NCBI GenBank assembly: GCA_027559495.1 | Contig: JAMXSV010000023.1 | Location: 1,302,001-1,366,000 of the forward strand | From: Aurifilum marmelostoma | Lineage: Eukaryota; Ascomycota; Sordariomycetes; Diaporthales; Cryphonectriaceae | Length of the DNA: 64,000 nucleotides | Reading direction: 5' to 3' | In this document: piece after piece, positions 55,863-64,000 of the stretch | Position numbering within the stretch: position 1 is the stretch's first letter | Layout of the letters: each line of letters begins with the position of its first letter | Program-made: the position numbers and the translations under genes | The notes under the pieces: model-generated | The model's input: only the letters and a program-made list of their open reading frames with translations | Databases searched by the model: none | What the model was told of the DNA's origin: nothing

Positions 55863-57867
55863 TCACGATCTCGATACAGACACAATCGTCGTCTTGGTAA
55901 TACCCTGAGCCGGCACAGCAAGCCCATCATCCCCCACCTGATCCCGCCGCTGCAAACCTTCCCGGCTAAACACAGCCGCCGTCTCAGACCTCGCCCGCTT
56001 GGCCTCGGGCCCGGCAAAGATCTCCTCTGTGCTGCTCGTGTCGCCATAGTCGCGGGTTCTGGACCGCTTGGCGTCCACGACGGTGGCGAGGGTGACGTCG
56101 TCGCCAATGTCGGTCAGGCTGTTGAGCTCGAAGCCCGCTGCTCCGCGGCGGGGCTTGTTGTTCTTCTTGTTCTTGCCGCCGCTGCCGCCAAAGGTGATGA
56201 GGCTGCCGAAGGGGAACGAGGAGCTGTTGTTGGGCGAGGATCTGCCGCGGGAGTGGCTCTGCGAGCCTCCCAGCAGGAAGGACATGTGTCGGCTGAAGAA
56301 GGGCTTTAGGGTTGAGATGCAGGCGCAGACTATGCCGGTGTTGATCTCGATGAAGCTGTGGGTGGAGGGGGGGGGGGGGTGTTCGTGTGAGCTGAGCTAC
56401 GTTCTTTGCCTGGAGGTGGATAGAAAAGGTTAGACTTACCACCAGACATACTGGTCAACCACGTTCCAGGTGTAATCTGCGCTGGCGAAGAGCGGGGCTA
56501 GGAGAACGGTGCGGACGATTGCCGTTACGCAAACGCTATACAAGGAGTATAGTCATCAGCTTTTTGATCGATAATGTTCGAGGTTCCCTTTTCCCTCCCA
56601 CTGATGAGCCGATTTTAACATACAAACCACCTGTTATGAAGAGTCCTATGAGCGCAATCTTCTGCCGCTTTGCCATCTCTGAACGGATATTTTCCAGCGT
56701 CAGCAAGCTTCCCTGTTGCAACTTTTTAAGAACCACGTAGGAAGTGGTTCTAAAAGAAAATACCAGAACGGCCATGTAGTGGCTTATTGAGAAGGGGGGT
56801 TTCTCCTGAAAGGTTTTAAACACACACAGACGACACAAGGGAGCGGACTTACGAAGACCGAGGAACATCCTGATGGGCAGGATCAAGATGACAAAGTCAG
56901 TACAGATGTTCATGATGCTGGTGGCGTATATAGCGGCGTTCCGGTCGATACAGGTGGCGTCCGTGATGGTGAGGTCCCAGCTGGCAGCTGGCGGGATGCA
57001 GCCGACCATGAGAGTGAAGACCGAGGTCAGCGAGTAGGCCACCACCATGAAGAACAGCCCGTATATAATGTGGCGCATGCTCCGTTCGACCGACAGCCGG
57101 AGGTACAGGAGGAGGATGGAGATCTTGCTTGAGGTCACGGCCACGGCCCAGACTGCGGACGAGATGATTTCCCACTGAATACGAGTGAACATTCACGGGT
57201 CAGCAAAGTGCACATATATGATGATAGGCTGACATCCTCCCGTTGTTAGGGTACAAGAAGAGAGAGAAAAAGAGAGCAAAGTAGGGGGGATTGCACACTC
57301 ACGACCAGAAAATGAGGCGACCACTCGCTCGCAGGCACATTCCACAAGTGTATACCAAGTCCATACTGGCCAACCTTGAAGGTGACTGCCATGAAAGCCA
57401 CGGACAACACCATAGCCACGCATATCATAAAGTCATCTGCGCCCAAGCCCTTGCGAACGATGCATAAACGAGTATACATACGCAGACATAACACAAAGCT
57501 GTTGCACCCGGCTCTTCGTCAGCAGATTGCTCTTCTCTTCCCCTGTGACCGGGACGCATTGGTGAAAAAGGACAGGTACAACTGCCTTGAGCCTTTCTGG
57601 TTGTGGGGAGGGAGCTGGCGTGTCCAGAGCAGAGCAGCGGCACCGGCTCCCACGCAGCCTGTGTTGAAGGAACATGTGCCTGTTCCTGGAAAAACCTCAC
57701 ACATACAATGCTATAATGATGGTCGCGTATCCTGCTTTGTACACTGGTCCTGAGATGTCCACTGGGTCGACAAAGTTGGACACAACTCCGGGAGGAGGGG
57801 GTATGCCAGGTGTGATACTCGTGGTTTCTGCCGCCACCGCAGCCGCCGCTGGGGTGAAAGCGTCCAT
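55863..57867 (-). CDS. PTH11-like seven-transmembrane receptor (fungal rhodopsin-domain family)
   Basis: Six exons in transcript order are 57867-57707, 57498-57303, 57174-56853, 56678-56624, 56535-56440 and 56355-55863. They encode 440 residues, with canonical donors and consistent phases. Hydrophobic segments occur at YKAGYATIIIAFVLCL, FMICVAMVLSVAFMAVTF, IISSAVWAVAVTSSKISILLLYLRL, IIYGLFFMVVAYSLTSVFTLMVG, IYATSIMNICTDFVILILPI, KIALIGLFITGGFVCVTAIV and CFIEINTGIVCACISTL, giving seven. The RLYTR-like RMYTRL and the FxExNTGIVCACxxTL-like last helix are typical of the large fungal rhodopsin-domain/PTH11-related family. PTH11 itself senses surface cues in Magnaporthe, and most relatives are uncharacterised. 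No N-terminal CFEM domain is present. The ~140-residue cytosolic tail is Ser/Lys/Arg-rich and ends TTIVSVSRS. Exon 4 is only 55 nt. It is divergent to a dehydrogenase gene. Confidence 0.88.
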
Positions 57868-59144
57868 TGCTGCGGTATGAGGAGGAGGTGGGCGTGTCCG
57901 ACGAATTAGACCAATTGCTGTTAGGTGGTCCGTAAATGTACAGACTCCATGAAGTACACCGACGGAAACTTCCTTTTTTTCCCATTCCTTGGCCCCGAAA
58001 AAAATAAATAAGAAAATGAATAGGGGAAAAAACACCCTCAGAAGGGTGATACAAAATCCTAGAATGCTCCGTCAAGCTTTCGGGAGAGAAAGGGAAAAAA
58101 GAGATAAGCCGCCGGGAGGATCGAGATCAACTACCTCGCTTTGACCTCGTGATTTGTGTTGTGTATGTATGCAGCCAGAACGCCTGGGTCCTGAAGAAGA
58201 ACCATCTGACAGAGTGAGGGTGAGAGCCCCAGTTGTGATCGAAGGGGGGGATGCGGAGGGCTACTCGGAGATCCAAACGCTAACCTCTCGGCGTGATTGC
58301 GATTATAACAATGGTTGAGAAATTTCCAAGCACAGGGGGGATCATAGTACTTCGCAGCCTCTTGCGAGCCGAAAGCGACAGGTCAAGTTTTGGGTGAACG
58401 CGCGGTGTGGACCTACAAGGGATTCCTTCTTGTTCATAGGTCGTCACGGGTGTAGTCGAACGTCTCTCTGTCTCCACCTCAGCAATGCCATGCCCAACGG
58501 CCAACCGCTCCTCGACTCATGGATGGGATAGTCAGCAGAGCGAAAATCCCTCGAGCCATGACGAGCCATCACCAACGGGTACAGGTGTCAACAGCCGGTA
58601 GTTGCTATGATAATCAGGATGCCTTTCCCTGCTGATTGCCTGCGGACCGACCCATTGATGTTGCATTAGCTGCGCAACGCCCTCTATGGTCTGAAGTCTC
58701 CTGGCACGCCCGGTTCCCCACTGCTCCCCAGGAACTCAACGGAGCAGGAGCCGGCGATCCACTGCGAGTCGGACGAGCCCGGTTTTAATATCTCGGTCGC
58801 CAGCATCCAGTGATGACCGTTCTCGAAAGAGAACGCTGGAGGGGTGGGACTGGAATCCTCTCCGGCCCTCTTCATGAGCGACAGACTCCACCGTGTGACC
58901 CGGCCCACACATGTGTCAGGCGGTTTCCCCTCGCCCTGCCCGCCCCTCCAGGGAAATAAAGGAGGCCCAAAGAAGGTTGCAATGTACAAATTAACTTTTT
59001 CCAACCAGAGCCGTATTTTTCCCCCCCCCTCCCTCCTCCGAGTACAAACAAACAGTGTTGCATAGGCACATATACACGGACCATCTCCAGGCTTCTGCCC
59101 TCCAGCAGGAACAAGAAGACATCAGACCAACGAGCCAACCAACA
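57868..59144. promoter_or_regulatory. Divergent intergenic region, PTH11-like gene (-) and SDR gene (+)
   Basis: 1.3 kb between divergent starts, with no gene seen. Poly-C sequence (59021-59029) followed by CTCC and a CA-rich leader lies just upstream of the dehydrogenase start. No factor site is claimed. Confidence 0.4.
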
Positions 59145-60203
59145 ATGGCTGCTGCTACCAACGGTTCACCCAGTGCCCTCGGCCTGAGGCCGGAGCAGAT
59201 CACCCTTGAAGCGAGCTTCAGAGGTAAAGTTTATGCCATTACGGGGGGCTCGTCTGGCATGGGATTCTCGGTTGCCCTTGCACTGGCCTCCTTTGGCGCG
59301 TACGTATCCTTTTGTGGGCGCAACAAGGAGCGTCTGGCCAAGAATGAGGCTGAAGTCGCCTCGCTGTCTCATTACGGTGCAGATGGCGTAATGTCCTACA
59401 GCCTGGACCTGGTAGATGAGGATGCGGTGGACGCCTGGATCCAGGCGACCGTGGACAAGTTTGGAAAGCTTGACGGCGCTGGTTAGTTAAGAACCGACGA
59501 CCCTCGCAACAAGAAGAGAGTGAAGAGGAGGCAAGTGACTGACTTGTTTGCTCTGCCCGCCCTCCCTTTACAGTCAACGCAGCAGCCCTGGAGGCCCCTG
59601 AGGCCGTGCCCATTCTGGAGATGAAGTCGTCGACATGGCATACAGTGATTAACGCCAACCTGACGGGCGTGTTCAACAGCATGCGTGCCGAGCTGAAGAG
59701 GATGGAGCGGGGCGCCGTGATCGTGAACGTTGCCAGCATCCTGAGTAAAGTCGGCCTTGGTACGTATTCTCATATTGTGACTTGTCTCTTCCCTACCTTT
59801 CCCTTCTGTCCTGTCTCTCATCCCCCCCTGTCGAGCTGTCTGCATTATGCTGCTGGCCAAGACCCACCGGACTGACATTGTGACAACAGAGGCCAACGCC
59901 CCTTATACAGCCTCCAAACATGGTGTGCTGGGACTTACCAGGTCTGCGGCTAAGGAGTATGGGCCCAAGGGCATAAGAATCAATGCCACGAGCCCCGGCC
60001 ACACCTGGACAGCCATGCTGGAGAACGCAACGAACCGCCTCAAGGCGAGCGGCCGCGAGATGCCGGATGTGACAGCTCACACCATCCAGAAGCGCGTCTC
60101 GCACGCGCACGAGCAGGCGCAGCCCATCCTCTTCATGCTGAGCGACTGGTCTTCATTCATCTCTGGAGAGAACCTCTCGGTCGATGGCGGCTGGACGTGT
60201 TAG
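59145..60203 (+). CDS. Short-chain dehydrogenase/reductase
   Basis: Three exons, 59145-59481, 59574-59759 and 59890-60203, encode 278 residues, the standard classical-SDR length. The donors are GTTAGT and GTACGT. Visible motifs are the cofactor-binding TGGSSGMG (about residues 34-41), a variant of NNAG read as VNAAALE across intron 1, VIVNVASILS with the catalytic Ser, and YTASK with catalytic Tyr and Lys assembled after intron 2. The C-terminal SGENLSVDGGWT is typical of SDRs. The CGRN sequence after strand 2 suggests NADP(H) use, by inference. The enzyme is an oxidoreductase of unknown substrate. Relatives act in sugar, polyol, ketone or secondary metabolism. No biosynthetic backbone gene is nearby. 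Confidence 0.92.
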
Positions 60204-62679
60204 ATAGGTTATCAATGGATCAACGATTTTGTTATTATTCTTTTTTTTTCTTTTTTCATCCATCTTTTTTCCCGTCGTCTTCTTCTTTTCCCCTTCTCTT
60301 TTTCCTTTCTTTTTTGCCGGGGGGGGGATGCGAGGGGGGTAGGTGAGGGGTGGAGAAGGGGGGGGGGCAACTAAGGAAACAATAGTACTACGTACATATT
60401 CCCTTTCACCCTCTGCTGATCAGCAAGGAGACAAATGTCGTGCTCGTCGCCTATGGAGGAGGGGGTTCTGGCGATTTGCGCTTCTGTCTCGGATCTTCCT
60501 TTCCTCAAAAGGCTCTTGGCTCCCCTCTTTGACAGCTAGAACTTATCCACAGGTTCGAGGAGACCCACGGGGAACCAGATCTGGGAGCGAGCCCTCAGCT
60601 CTTCATACACAATGGCACGAACAGCGCAGTGTTGCATTGACCACGGCCACCTTGAGGTCAACGTTGGCTGGCCCCACTATAACACGGCGTTATCAAGGTC
60701 TTGAGCCCCGCCTCCTGCATTTCTTGTAACGTGAACGGGCGGGTATGTACTATGATGCCGGCGGATTAGAATTTGCTGGGGTGTTGCAGCAGCAGTGACT
60801 AGGGCCTGTGACCATACTGTGCCAACAACCCACACACCGCTGGATATCATCGTATGACGATCCATCGAACCCTGTGGCCTAGTCCTTGTTCAGGTCTCTG
60901 TTTGATTCCTCCGCAAGGAGATCCACATCCTCTCATCTGATTGCATGTGCCGGCAGATACATGGTTTGGATGTTTTGCCACGGTAGGATTCAGGACAGAC
61001 GGGTACTATGGTCGACACAAGCCCCTGCACAAAGTGAAAGAGAACAGCACCGCGTCGTGCCAGGCCAAAGGAGTACTTCTCATCTCTGGCAGGAACCTCT
61101 CGAGGGCTATGGCCGAGAGGGGCGTGACAAATCGTGATAGTATGAGAAAAGGAGCAGACAGCCGTCCCTTTTTCTTCCACACCAGACGGGCGGCCCATGA
61201 ACATGAAATGGAAAAAGGGGAGGAGGGGTAGCAGCCCGAGAACGATCCCACCATATAGGCCCGATAAGGTTTTTGAATCAGCCGACCCAGGCCTCGTGAT
61301 CTAGGCCTCGAGCACCTTTTATCTTCGCGGCCACTACCTCCAAGAGAAGTCGTCCAACAGGAACGGATCCAAATAGGCTATCATACCCAGCCTTGCCGCC
61401 GTAGGTCATGAACATGGTCTCTTTTTCATCCTTTCTCCCCTTGTTCATGGAATAAGAACGCGCCGCCAAGGCTCAGAGATGAGGGGGGGGGGGGGGGGGG
61501 GGAAGGAGAAGAGGAGGCGCAAACTCCGTATCACAGTCGCACTCGCATCGGCCCGCTGATCCTCCTCCGCCGAACATCAATACTGGTCCTGGGTCCCATT
61601 CTGGCGCAAGGCGGAGTATTGTCGACAGTCTTGTCTGCCTGCCTAACTAGCTCGCTCGTAGGGATAAGAAGAGAAAGAGAAAGAAGAAAAAAAGTCGAGT
61701 GTCCGTTGTTTGGAAGGAAAAGATGCAGAAGGGAGATGATGTTTGAGGTGAGAGGGTCCAACAAATCCCAATGGACCCCCTCATTGTTTTTTCCCCCTTC
61801 TTTCTTTTTGCTCCTTCCTTCCCCCGTTGTCGTTGCCGATTTTAAGTAAGCAGGAGCAAGCAGCCTATACGTCAACTACCGCCGGCCAGGATCATCCCCG
61901 CAGATGCTCACCAAGCTGCTTTCTGTAGTGCAGCCCTGGGCTGGAACGGCTTACTTAATACAAGGATTGGGGTCCAAGTAATGAGAGTGCTGACAAGAGC
62001 GCTAGGTAGGCAGGTAGGGAAGATAGAAGCTGCCAAGCCTGAACTCGAAGCATACCAAGAACTTGTATCGGATACTCGAGCGAGCCCACAGTAAGAACAA
62101 AGCCAGGTAAGGTCAAAAGGGGGAAAAAGAAAGGAGTGCATGCTCGGACACGGATGCGAACGGTGGGTGGGGCAACCCTGAATACTCAATTACTGTACTG
62201 TAGTATGTAGTAGATATACAGCAGTAGAGAGTTCCCATCGCCGTCAAATATTGATTTCCTTCTCCACAGGACCTGAAGGCTGTGCCATCCATGTTTTCAC
62301 GAACATGTCGAGTCAACATGAGTATCGTCATTACTGATAGGGGCCGTCCTCTTTTTACGACTTCCTGTCTTTCGCTCTCTCCCTGTCACGTAAACATAGT
62401 GTTATAATACGCTGCGTCAGGCGGTGCGTCAGGCGAACGCGTAAATGCATGTAGTTGAATCCTGCTGGATCCGACCTGGCTTCTGAATCTTATCATGGTT
62501 CTCTCTCTTTCTCTCTGTCTCACACAAAAGGAGTATAAGTACAAACAAAGGACCTCGACCTCTTCTCTCCTTTGGCAGTACGCTTTATCTTCTTTTCTCG
62601 GGCCCTGCTCCGGATGTCAATCACGCACATGCATACATACACTGTCGATGATGACATGTTCGTCCCGGCCTCTCGCCTC
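60204..62679. other. Intergenic region, SDR gene to coronin 3' end
   Basis: About 2.5 kb without a supported gene. It has T/C-rich sequence after the SDR stop, G-runs at about 60319-60328 and 60358-60367, and a 20-G run at 61483-61502. Short frames lack protein character. Confidence 0.6.
61483..61502. repeat. Poly-G tract (20 nt)
   Basis: The longest G homopolymer in the window, intergenic. Its exact length is likely uncertain in the assembly. Confidence 0.85.
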
Positions 62680-64000
62680 TCAGGACCTCGCCTCCTCCAG
62701 CTCCAGCTCCAGCTGACGGATCCTCTCCACCTGGTCCTGGCTGCTCCCTGCCGAGACCACCCTCTTCTTGAGCGTCTCGACCTCGCCCGTGAGCTGGCTG
62801 ATGGCCTCGCTCTGCTTGTTCAGCTTGTCGCCCTGCGCCGTGATCACCTTGGTCTGCGCCTCGATGAGCTGCTTGATCTGCTCCAGCGACGTCTCGACCG
62901 ACGGCGTCTGGCCGCCAGGCGACGACGACGCCGCTGCCGCTGCCGGTGCAGCCTTGGCCGCCGCAGGGAACTGCTGAGCTTGTGATGCCGGCGACGCCGG
63001 CTTGGCAGGTTCTGAGCGGAGGGGCAGGAAGGCCCTCGGTGTGGGCTTCTGCACCTCCTCGAAGCTCGACGTCTCGGCCTCGTCCTCCTCCTCATCGTCC
63101 TTGTCTGCGAACCTGGACGCTGCTGCAGCCATCGAGCCCTTCTGCTGCGCCATGGACGGCGGCGGGGAGCGGGCCGCCACGGGTGACGGCTCGGGCTCCT
63201 TGGGCGCAGGCTTGGCAGCGGCAGCAGGGGCGGCGGGAGTGGGCGCCGGTGCAGCTGCAGGAGGCTTGTAGTCGGCTGCGACCTCCTTGGGAGCGTTGCC
63301 CTCGTACACACTCTCCAGGTCGATCTTTGCAGGCAGGCCCGTCTTGCCCGAGAGCCACTCCTGCGCGGACATGGCAGGCTTGAGACCTGTGCACGCTGGG
63401 TAGATGTCGGACTGGAAGGTCTCGGCCCGGCGAGGGACGGTGAACGAGATGGGCTCGATGTAAAGGTCGTTGACGGTCTTGAAGCCGCGCATGACCTCGT
63501 TCTCGTGCAGCTACACACACCCACCAAGATCAGTATTTCTTCAGGAGCAGCAGCGCTTCAGGGTTACGGGCAGCCCCCGGTCGATCACTCACGTTCACAC
63601 CACGCTTGGGGAGGAAGGCAACGCCTCTTTGTGGGTCCCCAGACTTGTACTCGGACAGGAACTCGAACTTGTCGTTCTCGTACTCGAAGTAGCGGATGTT
63701 GCCATCACTGCACAGGAGAAATCTTGTCAGCAAATTGTTCTGCCGTCTGGTTCTCATCTTCCTTGCCGAGCGTGTTGTCTTCTTCCCGGTCAAAGATTTT
63801 CCTCTTTTTTTCTTTTCTCCCAATTCTCACTTACCCTTTGCCGGCAAGATAGAGGCAGTTGGTGCCGTCATCCCAGAACGGCATACACACGCCCGAGATC
63901 GAGTCCAGGTTGGTGAATCCACCGATGGGCTTGTCCTGGCCGGGCTCCCACAATGCGATCTGGCGATCACTCATGCGCGAGAAGCCCGTGGTCGCGATAC
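62680..64000 (-). CDS. CRN1: Coronin, 3' part (gene continues beyond the window)
   Basis: Three exons are visible in transcript order: 64000-63835 (partial at its 5' side), 63707-63593 and 63510-62680. The start codon and most of the beta-propeller lie to the right of the window. The visible protein begins in the WD40 propeller (ATTGFSRMSDRQIALWEPG, then GTNCLYLAGKGDGNIRYFEY across the intron). It continues through the conserved coronin extension (FLPKRGVNLHENEVMRGFK, PISFTVPRRAETFQSDIYP, MSAQEWLSG), then an Ala/Pro-rich acidic linker. It ends in a coiled coil (SLEQIKQLIEAQTKVITAQG to RIRQLELELEEARS). Coronin binds F-actin and regulates Arp2/3 at endocytic sites and hyphal tips. The C-terminal coiled coil is the oligomerisation and Arp2/3-binding part. 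Confidence 0.94.

Overview
The window is nuclear DNA of a filamentous ascomycete (Pezizomycotina, most likely Sordariomycetes). It has short introns (about 50-240 nt) with GTAAGT/GTACGT/GTATGT donors, CTGAC-type branch points and YAG acceptors, GC-rich coding sequence, AT-richer intergenic DNA, and many homopolymer and dinucleotide tracts. Gene content is fungal: Nha1, Erg3, Fzo1, Tom22, Trs33, a PTH11-like receptor, a UstYa/DUF3328 protein and coronin. No operons, rRNA, convincing tRNA, CRISPR array or intact transposon was seen. Exon maps were built by hand from splice signals, reading phase and family knowledge, without transcript data.

Layout, left to right. 1-2 kb: nothing firm. 2-5.2 kb: Na+/H+ antiporter (-). 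8.3-11 kb: Pif1 DNA helicase (+). 11.8-14.5 kb: Edc3 decapping enhancer (+). 14.9-16.5 kb: adenosine-deaminase-like enzyme (-), divergent from Trs33 of TRAPP (+, 17.3-18.3 kb). 18.9-20.3 kb: malate dehydrogenase (-). 21.8-22.6 kb: ribosomal protein eL28 (-). 23.4-23.8 kb: small UPF0357-like membrane protein (+, apparent frameshift). 25.9-27 kb: sterol C-5 desaturase (-). 30-31 kb: UstYa/DUF3328 protein (-). 33.3-34 kb: secreted precursor with a 22-residue repeat (+). 35.8-36.5 kb: Tom22 (+, apparent frameshift). 37.3-40.1 kb: mitofusin Fzo1 (-), divergent from Vps2 of ESCRT-III (+, 40.8-41.7 kb). 42-43.1 kb: unknown fungal protein (-). 44.7-46.6 kb: Ptc1-like PP2C (+). 50-54.3 kb: large ADF-H protein (+). 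55.9-57.9 kb: PTH11-like receptor (-), divergent from a short-chain dehydrogenase (+, 59.1-60.2 kb). 62.7-64 kb: 3' part of coronin (-), running off the right edge.

Most genes are unrelated housekeeping functions: membrane traffic (Trs33, Vps2), mitochondria (Fzo1, Tom22), actin (coronin, ADF-H protein), RNA turnover, ion homeostasis and sterol synthesis. The accessory-looking part is 27-35.8 kb. It is gene-poor and AT-richer, and it holds a UstYa homologue (both HxxHC motifs intact) 2.2 kb from, and divergent to, a signal-peptide protein built from eight 22-residue repeats plus a ninth partial copy. Secreted repeat precursor plus UstYa oxidase is the core pair of fungal dikaritin-type ribosomal peptide (RiPP) pathways. 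The repeat here is unlike the known cores (no Tyr, Phe, Trp or Cys), so it is either a new peptide type or a coincidental neighbour. This is the most interesting locus in the window.

Two genes (UPF0357-like and Tom22) are each broken by one extra base in a C homopolymer. That pattern points to sequencing or assembly indels rather than pseudogenes.
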